DNA of 64,000 bases, taken from contig NC_049905.1 in the NCBI RefSeq assembly GCF_001411555.2, forward strand, positions 7,159,053 through 7,223,052. Reading direction: 5' to 3'. This document shows, in pieces, positions 34,706-45,885 of the stretch. A program made the translations under genes and the position numbers. The notes beneath the pieces were generated by a model. That model was not told the DNA's origin. It worked only from the letters and a program-made list of their open reading frames with translations, and did not search any database. The DNA comes from Juglans regia (Eukaryota; Streptophyta; Magnoliopsida; Fagales; Juglandaceae). Within the stretch, counting starts at the first letter, position 1. Each line of letters starts with the position of its first letter.

Positions 34706-36354
34706 TGATGAAATGTCAAAAACTACATGATTAAGCACTTAATTATGTAGTAATTTTTAGTACTTGACTCAATGTTAAATTTTAGTATTTTGCACTTGAA
34801 AAGAGTTGTATTGCAGTTAGTCAACACCAAAATTAATACCCCAAAACTTTACTCTCATATCTTACTTATGTTGTAGGGCATTGTGGGAAAGATGTTAAAA
34901 GTACATGGGAAATACCCAACTGGCAAGGCAACATCCAAAAGAAGGCACTAGAAACTCACGCACACGGGACTGAGTGGAGAAAGGCGGCCTCACTTGGGCT
35001 GGAGATAAAATAATGAGGGGCAGACGAGTTTACACACAGAAACGCAGAACGTGCAGACACGCAGTGCAGTGGCTTCAACGCAGTAGCTTCAACGGTGCGT
35101 GGCTTCAACGCTGGTGTAGAGCGATGTGCACGAACCCACATCCTGTAGGAACCTGGGCTGGAGATGTGAGAGCAAGGGCTGGCTTGAGCAGCTCAAGACG
35201 CGGACTGCAGAGAAAAGAAAAGGAGGACGCGCACTGCAGAGAAAAGAATGGGAAGACGTGCACCGTAGGACCAAACACTGGGTTGAAACGCTAGATGCAA
35301 AACGCAGAGAGGAGACGCAAAACGCAGAAAGGGACGCAGAGTATAAAAAGAAAATTCTTTGATGTGCACCGTTTCTTCTTCTTCTTCTTTTTTTGGCTGG
35401 TCTTTTTCCGCTTTTTCTTTTAGTGAATTTTTGGCTTCAGTTTTTGGTGGGAGATGATTTTATTTTCTTAGTAGTAGAGATTCTGAAATTTTATTGGCAG
35501 TTTTGTTATGCACAGAGCACTCTTTTATGAGTTTAAATTTAATTGTTTTAATTTTTATTTTCTTGAGAGAATGATATTAGGCTAAATTTACAGCTTGAGC
35601 TTCAAGATATGGATTCTCTTGCACTAAACTACTGATTAGAGTGATTCTGATATAATAAAAATCCATTTTATAGTTTTGCAAGTTGATTTTGTTAAGGTAA
35701 GTCAAAATCAGAAACTCTTGTTCTTGTTCTACTATTGACGTAAGGCACAGTAGAAACCTGATAATATCTTCAAGGTTTTTCATGGTTAGTAGTCATAGTA
35801 AATTTATTTGCACTCTATAGATACTTTAGACTGAAAATATGGTTTTAAATTTTCATTTTCCAATTGTTAATGCTTAGACTAGATTGACAATTGAGTTATA
35901 GAGTTAGACCTCTTAATTAGAGTTTGGAAAATGAGAAAACATTCTTGTAGCCCAAATGTTTGACATATTGTGTCACTTGTTTTGATATTACTACAATCTC
36001 TACATTTCCTGCACCAATTTCTCTATCATTCAATTTCTTTTCTCATTTCTTTCTATTTCCATTTCTTTTAAGTCTACAAGCACTCAGAAAATTTTTCAAA
36101 AATAAATAAATAGAGAAAAGACCCAAACCATTCTTCATTAATACCCTTTAAATCAGTACATAAATATATTTTTCTTGTTTCTTTTATTGGTTGCATAAAT
36201 AGCCCTTTCACAAACAAGTTCCTCACACAAAATACACTTCATTATATGTTTGCTTAGCATGAATACTATTGTCCCTGTGGAAATGACCATGGAACTCATC
36301 CATGTACTACTTTGATAGCTTCTGCACTTGGAAGACAAATTTAGAAAGCCATCA
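34706..36354 (+). repeat. LTR of a Ty3/gypsy-type retrotransposon
   Basis: About 1.65 kb starting TGATGAAATG and ending ATCA, immediately followed by a primer site. A TATA motif (GTATAAAAAG) lies near 35341. Only one LTR is present; the interior and second LTR are gone. The overlapping short ORFs at 34950-35362 read a GC-richer part of the LTR and are not genes. Confidence 0.7.
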
Positions 36355-36360
36355 AGTTTT

Positions 36361-36378
36361 TGGTGTCGTTGTCGGGGA
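36361..36378 (+). other. Primer-binding site, tRNA-Asp type (decayed)
   Basis: TGGTGTCGTTGTCGGGGA resembles the common TGGCGCCGTTGCCGGGGA, complementary to the tRNA-Asp 3' end, with C-to-T changes. This site type is typical of Tat/Athila-like Ty3 elements. Confidence 0.75.
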
Positions 36379-36419
36379 ATGAATTTGATAGTTGATAGTC
36401 TAGCAAATGAATTTGATAG

Positions 36420-36955
36420 TTAAAGTACGTGGGGTGATATATGGTTTGGCTGTTTAAATGTAATTGGTGGGATGTCTCAAGTCCTAGATTGGGAGTGCGT
36501 AACGATGAATATTTTGTGAATGTCAATACATCTTGCACATGGTATGAGGACGATCCTTTCATTCTCTCTTGCCAAGTGAATCAAGTTTTTTATTTAGATG
36601 ATCAAGAGTACGGGAAACCAAGGCGAGTAGTGGAGACGTTTGCACCAAGAAATGTATATGATTACATTCCAGAGGCAAATGAGCCACATGCAGAAGTTGA
36701 TAGTCTAGCAAATGAATAAGTATATCAAGAAAACGAATCAGACATCAATTTATTTGTTGATCTAAGCCAATATGACATGGTCTCATTGCATAGAGAAGAT
36801 GTTCAACCCGAAGTAATTGAGGGTGAAATGTCGAAAGAAGATGAATCAACTGAAGTATCTAGTGAGGATGAAGGTGACTGGTCCAGCAAAACTGATAGTG
36901 AATGAATTTCAAACCGATATTCTTATAAATATTTGTAACGTTTGTTTGAATAATA
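36420..36955 (+). repeat. Duplicated transposase 3' segment, copy B
   Basis: Direct repeat of copy A. 36441-36719 is open for 92 codons and copy A has stops in the same stretch, so the copies decayed separately. A ~35-base filler at 36380-36418 repeats GTTGATAGTCTAGCAAATGA from inside the segment, as expected of repair by template switching. Confidence 0.85.
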
Positions 36956-37199
36956 ATTTGTTAAAATTTAAAACATATATGTCTCCTAAATGCAAAGCAA
37001 CACGTGCGCCATCCCCATCCATTACCTACTCTACGTGTGGTTCACCTTCCATCATTAGTAGGTTAACATCACCATATCTAGAATAAGGTATTTTATCAAA
37101 TTAAATACCACATTTTATGTTCAATTTAAGTAATATATATCTATAAATATTTTAATTTAATTAAAATATACACTTTAATTTCTGTATATATAGCTGTTG

Positions 37200-38541
37200 T
37201 AGGCTAGCACCGAGGTGTAGGTACTACGAGGGGTGTCTGCATAAAGAAAGTAAGGAATTTGGGTAAAATTAAAGTTGATATTCCAGATTATCACACTAGT
37301 GGCTCCAGAGATTCGGCAGCGTGGCTTGCTTCTTATGTTGGTACGATTACTCGCATGTATGCACCGATGACTACATCCTCCTGGGCTAAAGTTTCACAAG
37401 ATGTGAAAGACCAAATCAAGAATCGTTGCTTGGTAATAAGCTACATCCCAAGCAACTAACTATATAACATGTTAATTTAAAGTTACTTTATATTTATAGT
37501 AATTGTTTATAATTTTTGAAAGGACAAGTTTGAACTTAATTTTGACTGACAAGATGATCGATTAATGCTTGAGGAATTGATGTTGAATGCATTCCAGAGG
37601 TACAAAGGTCGATGTCATGCATACTATAAAAAGTTCAGTACCATAACAGAGGCACACCAAAGTCCATTCCAAGCAATGCTACCAAACGAATGGGAGAAAG
37701 TTTGTGACATGTTTGAAGATCCTGCTTATCAGGTAATTTCGCTGCTATCTTTTTTCTAATAGTATATGATAGATATATTAAACATATAGACATAATTTTT
37801 TTAAGCAACGAAGTACTGTGAACCAAGCAAATATATCAAAATTAACGACACATCATCATGCGGGTTCTCGATCCTTTCATCGCTTGTCTAAAAAAATGGT
37901 GAGTTATTCTTGTCCCATTTAAATATTAACATATAATACAATTTATTAATTTAAGTTCTAATATAGATTTTCCTTTTGTAGGAAGAATAAAGTCTTACTG
38001 ACTATGATCTGACCCAATTGTATGCTAAAGCACATAAAAATCGTGATGGTGTTTGGATTAGTCACAAAGCAGAGGCAAATTATGTAAGTTTAAATTTATT
38101 TAATTCAATTGTTTAATAATATTTTTGTTACTTATATTAACTTTAATGTTTTTATTTTTGTAGGACAATATGATATCTCTTAAGGAAACTATTTGTGAAT
38201 CCATCAGATGAATCATCTTTCAACGATACTCAAATCATTTATCAAGTTCTTGGATCACGTTCTAGATATTTGAGGGGCCTAGGACGTTGCGTGAAGTCAT
38301 CATCAACATCTTCATCCTCTTCTCTAGCCAGATCGAATGACAATAAGACTAAATAATTGGAGGATGCAACACTTGAGATAGAACAATTGAAGTCCAAGGA
38401 AAAAAAGTTACTGACCCGATTAGATCAAGCAGTAGATTTAGAGGCAAGATTAGAAGAGGGGCTGCAATTAAATAACCAAAAAATATTTGAACAGTTCTAG
38501 TCAATAATGTCTCAAAACTCTATGTCACCACTACAATCTTA
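37200..38541 (+). pseudogene. CACTA second gene (Transposase_24-type, TNPA-like), decayed
   Basis: Exon-like pieces are joined by canonical introns. 37200-37432 reads RGVGTTRGVC then KVDIPDYH, WLASYVGTITRMYAPM and SWAKVSQDVKDQIKNRCL. 37524-37732 reads MLEELMLNAFQRYKGRCHAYY. 37807-37899 reads QRSTVNQANISKLTTHHHAGS. About 37980-38082 reads SLTDYDLTQLYAKAHKNRDG. From 38164 comes SFNDTQIIYQVLGSRSRYLRGLG and a coiled-coil tail. These are hallmarks of the plant Ptta/En/Spm Transposase_24 family, thought to bind subterminal repeats. Stops (for example after MEE at 37987) show decay. Confidence 0.82.
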
Positions 38542-38639
38542 AAATTTATTTATTTTTTAATTACCTTTATATTACGATGTTTCAAAACATTTGAACAATT
38601 GATATTTGAATTACAATTTGTGTAATATTAGTATGGTAT

Positions 38640-39075
38640 TATTAAATAAATTTTGTTCTGTATGCTTAATACCGTTCAAACGGTAAATTACCATTTATAA
38701 ATCCATTCGATCAAAGACTAACCCATTTGAACGACAACTGAGAAATACAGTTTGTACAGCCATTCGAATAATAAAATATTAGTTCGAACAACATTAATAT
38801 GCAAAACCCTTTTCGAACGGATATAATTTTTGAAAATAAAATGTATGTCCGAATGGATAGAATTTATGTTCGAACACAAGTCATTTGAAATGTTTATTAG
38901 TTCAAACGCATAAAATTTGTTCAAACGCTCCGTCCATTCGAACATGATCAAATATGGTCATTAGTTCGAATCAAAATTTCATATTTTTCGTACGGACGTG
39001 TCGGTTCGAACTGAGAAATATTTCATTCGAATAATATTTTGAGACGAAATTGGTTTGTCGAAAAAAAAAATTTGT
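38640..39075. repeat. Subterminal TTCGAA-type repeats, right cluster
   Basis: About fifteen motifs in 430 bp (TAGTTCGAACAAC, ATGTTCGAACAC, CCATTCGAACATG, CGGTTCGAACTG, TTGTTCGAACAATG and decayed forms). Matches the left cluster at 20380-20700. Confidence 0.78.
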
Positions 39076-39079
39076 TCGA

Positions 39080-39284
39080 ACAATGATATTATACTAATAG
39101 TGATATTAATACAATATATAGTTATAGTGATTTAGTTATAATGATTAGTATAACTATATAATAGTATTAGTATTAATATAGTTATATATTAGTATTTGTT
39201 ATAGTGATTTTAATTTAGTATAACTATATAATAGTATTAGAATAGCGATATCACTGATACTATAAGTATTAGTATTACTACTAA
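39080..39284. repeat. TA-rich tract between CACTA complex and right arm
   Basis: Degenerate TATAATAGTATTAG / TAGTGATATTAAT units, like 20040-20229. The expected CACTA right terminus would fall here or just before but is absent. Confidence 0.65.
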
Positions 39285-39526
39285 TAGGTAAATTCAAGCT
39301 CATCCAACACTCAACCCACAAAAGAAAGCGTGACAAATAACAAATCAAAATTAAATTAACTTCCTTTCCTTTATATCCGAACAAAATTGTTGATAATATC
39401 CAAAATCCAAGGATCGGAATTGGGAGAGATTTTAGGGTTTGAACAGATTATCATCGATCGAGGATAAGATAGTTGAAACGATCAAACTTCCTGTTATTAA
39501 GATTACCCTTATGCCGTCGGGAGTAG

Positions 39527-39539
39527 ATATATAAAAAGG
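39527..39539 (+). promoter_or_regulatory. TATA-box candidate, right transporter gene
   Basis: ATATATAAAAAGG, about 160-170 nt before ATG 39700, conserved with the left copy. A second TATA-like string downstream in the left copy (TTTTATATATAA) is altered here to TTCTATTTATAA. Confidence 0.6.
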
Positions 39540-39699
39540 ACTCACAGGCGTAGGGAACAGTACTACTACTTGCTTCTATTTATAATTCATTACCTTCAGT
39601 TCTTCAGGCCGCGGCCAAACTCTTCCTGGCTTTCCATCACACATCATTGACCGATCGATCGATCGATCAGCCAGGGAAAAGTTAGGCTAATCTGCAACC

Positions 39700-42187
39700 A
39701 TGCCCGCAATCGTTATTTCAGAATCTGGAGGTGGGCAAGACTTCCCCGCCAAGCTTACAGGGCAGGTTGTCGTCTGTAGTATTATCGCCGCCTTTGGAGG
39801 CCTTATGTTTGGCTACGATATTGGCATCTCCGGTACGTAATGCATGCATGATGTCATGAACGTTTGTTTGTCCGTCTGTCTTTTGTTTTTTTTATACGTT
39901 TTGTCATGGCTGAGAAGTTTGGTTTAATGCTTTGTTTTTTCGTTGTTACAGGGGGAGTGACTTCAATGGATGATTTTTTGATTAAATTCTTTCCTGCTGT
40001 TTATGAAAAGAAGCACCGAGCCAAGGAAAACAACTACTGCAAGTTCGATAATCAGTATCTCCAGCTCTTTACTTCTTCACTCTATCTTGCAGCCATCGTG
40101 GCTTCGTTTTTTGCATCCATGGCTTGCAAGAAGTTTGGCCGGAAACCAGTAATCCAAGCAGCTTCTGTTTTCTTTGTTGCCGGAGCCATTTTAAACACTG
40201 TTGCCAAAGATCTACTGATGTTGATCTTAGGCAGGTTGTGTCTTGGCGCTGGAGTTGGGTTTGGTAACCAGGTATCAATATCATCACGGGCATAATTATT
40301 TTCCTTTTCTTTTCTTAACAATTAAATTAGGTAGAGCATACAATCAAATAAGGTATTTTTATTTGGGCGTCACATGCTAATTATAGAGAAATCTTGTTTG
40401 CAGTCTTCAAATAGAGATGATATGTGCAAACCTTAATTCATTAAATTGAAAAAAATATCATTTTAAGAAATATATTATTATAATTTTAAAAAATTTTAAA
40501 GACTAAATTAATTAGGCTTGCACATGCATGTAGTCTCCAAATGGAGACTGTAAGTATATATATGAGATAAATTCCTTTTCAAATTAGAATCTAAGACTTA
40601 GGATTCAATCGGACACTCTGAGGAGTATTTCATAATTTTTTGAATAGTAGTGGAAATGTTTAAATTGTTATATTTTAATGGAGTTTGAAAAATTAGAGAG
40701 GAAATTTGAATAAAAATATTATAAAAAATTAATTTTTTGTGTTTTTAATATTAAAAATTCAAACAATGATTTAATATTATATTCAAAATTGTCTTGATTT
40801 TTGTGGATAAGTTTTATTTAATGCCGACTGGCCAAGTGCTAATAGTTTAACGTGAACGCATGAGAGAATATATCCCAGTTATGATCATATTGCACCCTCG
40901 TGTTATTTAATTGAAAGAATACAGTAGGTTTCTCAATCGCTGATCCTGATGTTTTCAATGCATGAACAGGCAGTACCGTTGTTCATATCAGAAATTGCTC
41001 CGGCCAAGTACAGGGGAGGCCTGAACATCTGCTTTCAGTTGCTTATCACAGTCGGCATTCTGTGCGCAAACGTGATTAATTATTTCACGTCAAACATGCA
41101 CCCATACGGCTGGAGAGTGTCGCTAGGGGGTGCCGCGGTGCCCGCCATAATTCTTCTCGTCGGATCCATCGTCATCGTCGAGACGCCCACCAGCCTAATC
41201 GAGCGTGGGAAGGAAGACCAAGGCTTGAAAACTCTGAGGAAGATTAGGGGCGTGGAAGATGTAGAGAAAGAATTCAACGACCTAGTGCACGCCACTGAAG
41301 TGGCTAACCAAGCCAAGCACGCCTACAGAAGTCTCATGAAACGCAACAGCAGGCCTCAGCTCATTTGTTCTGCGCTTCTTCAGGTCTTCCAGCAGCTTAC
41401 AGGAATCAACGTCATCATGTTTTATGCACCAGTACTGTTTCAGACCATGGGATTCAAGAGCGATGGATCGTTGTTATCTGCCGTCGTTACCGGTTTGGTT
41501 AACGTGTTATCCACATTGGTTGCAGTTTTCTCGGTTGACAGAATCGGGAGGAGGAAATTGCTCATCGAAGCTGCCGTTCAAATGCTTGTAGCCCAGGTAA
41601 GGAAAAAATTAGAAGCACAGAAACGTCTATATAAAACTGAGACACATGAAGTGTTGCCCGAGACGATAAGTCTCTAGCATGCATGTTTTTACGTGTTACT
41701 AAATTGTGCATGTTTTGTGTTTTTGCAGTCTGTAATGGGAGCGATACTTGCAGTCCATTTGAAAGCTTCAAACGAGATGCCAAGCAATTATGCACTGTTC
41801 GTGGTGTTCTTGGTCTGTCTTTTCGTGTCCGGTTTTGCGTGGTCTTGGGGTCCCTTGGGCTGGCTAATTCCTAGTGAAATCTTCCCACTCGAGACTCGAA
41901 GTGCTGGGTTCTTCTTTGCTGTCAGCACCAACATGCTTTTCACCTTCCTCATTGCTCAAGCGTTCCTCACAATGCTGTGCCATATGCGGTCTGGGATCTT
42001 CTTCTTCTTCGTGGCATGGATTGTTTTGATGGGTTCCTTTGCCATCTTCTTCCTGCCTGAAACAAAGGGAGTTCCCATTGATGAAATGAATGAAAGAGTG
42101 TGGAAGAAGCATTGGTTCTGGAAGAGGTACTTTGATGACGACGACAGAGAGATGCAAGCTAAAGCAGAGGAAAAGCAACTGGCTTGA
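39700..42187 (+). CDS. Hexose/H+ symporter, STP family (right copy)
   Basis: Exons 39700-39832, 39952-40271, 40970-41596 and 41729-42187, all with GT-AG introns, give 512 aa. Exon lengths (133, 320, 627, 459) equal those of the left copy exactly. All family motifs are kept: Asp40 in FGYDIGISGG, R139, C74 and C444, QQLTG, WSWGPLGW and PETKG. It has I28, K69, F76 and D255 where the left copy has V, Q, Y and E. Three of these are in the first 76 residues, around helix 1 and the extracellular lid region. Predicted function is proton-driven hexose uptake at the plasma membrane. The gene is divergent from its partner, with both promoters facing the spacer. Both copies look functional; expression is not known. 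Confidence 0.95.
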
Positions 42188-42477
42188 TCAAGACTATTCT
42201 TTTTTTGCTCCCTTAATTTAGTACAGACTTATGTGTACGTCGTCATTATTAATTAGTTTGGGATGATTTTTAAAATCAGTACATATTTTCTGCTAAATAT
42301 TTGTGCTTGATCATGATCTAAATTCATATATATATATAGTTGACAATAATTTTATCCGAATTACTATTAAAATTGAAAAGTATTTATATTACTTGCGAGT
42401 CAATGTGGAGGACATTGCATGTACATACAGAACTTGATTTATAAGAAGAAATTAAATAGAAAATATATATATAAGCC

Positions 42478-42850
42478 TTATTTTTTATACACCCACCACA
42501 TCACTGATGTGAAAGTTTATACAAAAATAAACTTATAAACTGACATGATATTCTAAAGTTATTTTTATTACTTTTATTGTAAAATAAAAATGGCGCATCA
42601 TATAGAAGACATGTAATTATCAGTTTGTGAATTTTATTTTATGGGATTTTTTTTTGTTTCTAACACTTTTTAAAAAGAATAATGTTGGATATAGTCGTAG
42701 AATGTACAAACGTCGCACAATCATTTTAAAAAATAGTAAGATCCACGATGAGAAAATTAGTTTTTTTATCTGGATCTCGTATTTACTTACTTTTTCAAAA
42801 GAATTGTGCAACGCTTGCGCTGTACTCCATGACTAGAAATATTATTTCTT
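42478..42850. repeat. Repeat unit downstream of the right transporter, copy 1
   Basis: Starts CCTTATTTTTTATACACCCACCA. Its counterpart in the left arm is about 13940-14310. A diverged second copy lies at 43098-43375 in the right arm only. Confidence 0.65.
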
Positions 42851-43097
42851 TTTAAAAAATAATTGGCATTTTGATTTTTTTTTTTAATTATAATGCGTTG
42901 TATTATAAATGGTACGTTAACCAGTGTAAAGAAAGTTTACTAGGAAATTGAGTATGACATTTAAATAGCAAATTATCTTTATGAAACGGAAAATGTTTGT
43001 CTTCAGCATTGTGATTGAATTACAAGACAAGCAGCTTGCAAATTGATAAGTATTACATGCTTCTTTGTGATACTCTGTCACCCTATTCTCATCTCAC

Positions 43098-43375
43098 CTT
43101 ATTTTTTATACACCCACCATGTACATCGCTGATGTGAAAGTTTCTATAAAAATAAACTACAAATTGACATGACATTTTAAAGTTATTTTTATTATTTTTA
43201 TTGTAAAATAGATATCACGTATTATATCAAGATTACATGTAATTATTAGTTTATGAATTTATTTTTATGGAATCTCTTTATGTTTTTAACACTTTTTAAA
43301 AAAAGTAATATTAGATACAGTCGTGGAGTACACAAATATCGTACAATTATTTTGAAAAAGAATAAAAACACCATG
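43098..43375. repeat. Repeat unit, copy 2, right arm only
   Basis: Shares the opening CCTTATTTTTTATACACCCACCA and the later CAGTCGTGGAGTACACAAA with copy 1, at clearly lower identity than the two arms share. It may be a separate insertion of the same repeat family rather than a fresh tandem duplication. Confidence 0.55.
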
Positions 43376-45603
43376 CATGACATATTATTGGATGGGCTTT
43401 TGGTTCTTTTTGACATACACCGTTCATGACATATTCTTCATTTGTCCCGGGCATACCTTCATTTGTTCTTCATTCATGACATGTTTTTCAGTCTTGTATT
43501 TTCTCTTGTACATTCTAGTGCTGCTGAATTGTTTTTTTTTTACTTGCTAGTGGACTTGGTCTTTTGTAATGGAACAATAAATGTAATGAGGGAGCATCTG
43601 ATTTTTGCTAGTGGCTTCTTTTTCGACTTGCTGGTGAACTTGCTTTATTGTAATGTACTTGTTGGACGTTGCTGGCGGACTTGCTAGTGGGATTGCTTTT
43701 TTGACTTTGACCATGACATAAACCTGCACGTACTGCTAGAGTCATCGTTGGAGGCTCAACTACCACTGGCTCTAGCATATATTTTTTTTTATATGTTTTT
43801 TTATAATTTTTTTATAATTTTTTTTAATATTTTATAAAAATAAAATAAATTTATAATATTATTAAAAAATATTTTCGAAGTAAAAAAAAAATTATTTTTT
43901 TAATAATATTATAAATTATTTTTATTTTTTTAAAATATTTAAAATTATTAAAAAAATTTATATAAAAATAATTATAAAAAAAACACATAATAAAACGAAC
44001 GGTGACAGTCACCAGCGGTGACTCTATCATTTTCCAAACCTGCATTGGTCTTCCTGGTCATGCGTATAATGACATATTTTCCCGTCAATAAAGGTCACTA
44101 GCTATGGGGTAGCCTGGTCGAGTAATCTGAAGAAAAACAAACAAATAAAAACAAACTGTTAGACCACTAAATTCCATTGACCTGGTCAACCGATAACCAT
44201 GGACCAAAATAGTCTGTTTGGTATGACTCTCTCATTTTTTTTTTAAAATTATAAAATGATATAAATATAATTATTCAATAAAATATTATTATTCTTTGAA
44301 TTCAAACCCTTCAAGATAAAATAAGATTTAAATAAGTTTAGAAAATAAGAATAATTTATTTATAAATTGTGCAAATATTGAAAAATTAACTTTGTCTTCA
44401 ATTACATCAGTATAAAATGAATGACAAATCAAGAGCGAAGATATAGGAGTTTTTATTTTATTTTAAATCATAAAAAGATAAAAATAAATAAATAAGAATT
44501 TATCTAGTCAACAGCCTTACATCACACATCTGTTGAGAAAAAAATAAGAAGATAAAAACTCAAGTCAGTAGGTGTTTATTGTAAAGCGCTAAATAGAATA
44601 ACTCATTTTAAAAGCCTAGAGGTGTTAGCAAATAAATTCTTTGGAAATTTTACTTCTACTTATAAGAATTAATGATGGAGGAGTTTTCTACAAAATCAAC
44701 ACGGGACAAAACAAGGGTGTATAATCCTTATTTTTCTTATCATAATCAATTATGGATTAAATTGATTCCCACTAAGAAATCTATTATTTTCGGTTCGAAA
44801 GCCATCATGAATGGTATTTGTTAAGAATATAATAAAAGAAATCTATCTCTTTTTATTAGTTTAAATTTTTTTGACAAGTAGTGATTTTACATAATATTAG
44901 AGCAGAAGTCTTGAGTTCGAATTCTAACTTTACATTCTACCCCATTTAATTAGAGGAAAATAATAGTATAACTTCTAAATATGTCCACCAAATATGATCA
45001 CACATATTTTTATTTTTTTTCTTAATGGTTAAGGCCGAAGTGACTATTAGTGAATTTATTAATTTATTTATTTTTCTTAATGGTAAAGGATGTTTAAAAA
45101 ATACTTAAAAAAAAAAACTCATTTGCACTGGTGTGCATATTTGGGGTGCACATTTTGTGTGCACCCTAATATTATCCTTAATTAAATATTTCACGTATTG
45201 GGTCATCCATTGATTAAGAGTTTAGCCCACATGTGACTAACATGAGGAAAAATATTAAAAATATAATATAAATAATTAAATATATATATTTTCATCAGTT
45301 TAAATTTTTAAGATAAATGATAATTTTATAATATTTATGTAAATTTGGCTATCCAGCATTGTGAAACTCAAATTGCTTAAGCATCAATGTTGTCCTCTAT
45401 CTTAATGATGCAGAATCAACTGCACACTAATGTTGCAGAAGGTGATCATTTGATTGTAGGGGTATGGAAACAAATCTTCTGCCATCTTTGGTTTTAATCT
45501 TCCATGGCAAGATAGATATTTCATCATGTGATGGGAAAATAGTAAAAGAAAGGAACAAGTGGGCCATCATTTCAACCTTAGTTGATCCTATGCCCATTCT
45601 TAT

Positions 45604-45806
45604 GCCTTGTTTGGTTTCAAAAAATATTTCAATTTATCTAATTTTATTATTATAATTCTATCAAATTTTTAAACAAAATATAATAAAAAATTTAACTTTT
45701 TTAAATCCCAAAATAAAAATAATATTAAAAAATAATATTCTTATAATATTTTATTCAACTCTCAATTTTCATCTCATTTCAACTCACTATCCAAACTTCA
45801 TCTAAT
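45604..45806. repeat. MITE of the GTTTGGAT family, right-arm copy
   Basis: Counterpart of 5215-5392 in inverted orientation, ending CAACTCACTATCCAAACTTCATC. Confidence 0.65.
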
Positions 45807-45885
45807 AATTTAGGAAATTATGGTTACGCAGGATCAACATCCAAATACATTTTTTTAAGAAAAATCATGACTAATTAATAGATTA

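Larger units (their letters stand above)
20230..39075 (+). mobile_element. CACTA (En/Spm) element complex with nested insertions
   Basis: The left end CACTACAAGAAATTTTAC at 20230 is a canonical CACTA terminus. Coding remnants in the expected order are a Tnp2-type transposase (31560-34629) and a Transposase_24-type second gene (37200-38541), both on the + strand. TTCGAA-type subterminal motifs crowd both ends (20380-20700 and 38640-39075) and two internal zones. No matching right terminus exists before the right arm begins at 39285, so that end is truncated. Nested are a LINE (24245-30139), an LTR with primer site (34706-36378) and an opposite-strand plant transposon ORF. It may be two adjacent or nested CACTA elements. 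Many stops show it is inactive. Confidence 0.8.
39285..45834. repeat. Right arm of the large inverted duplication
   Basis: Reverse-complement counterpart of 5174-17706, but only about 6.55 kb. It has the transporter gene and flanks in the same order and lacks the Copia and gene-relic block, one MITE and about 1.5 kb near 43735. It has one extra block at 43098-43375. Confidence 0.9.

Noticed and set aside
34950..35362. Several 61-106 codon frames around 35000-35360
   Set aside because: They overlap on both strands in a GC-richer part of the LTR, with no conserved domain.
5174..45834. Hairpin RNA source silencing the STP genes
   Set aside because: The genes are divergent and separated by 21.6 kb. 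No single transcript through both arms is supported by the sequence.
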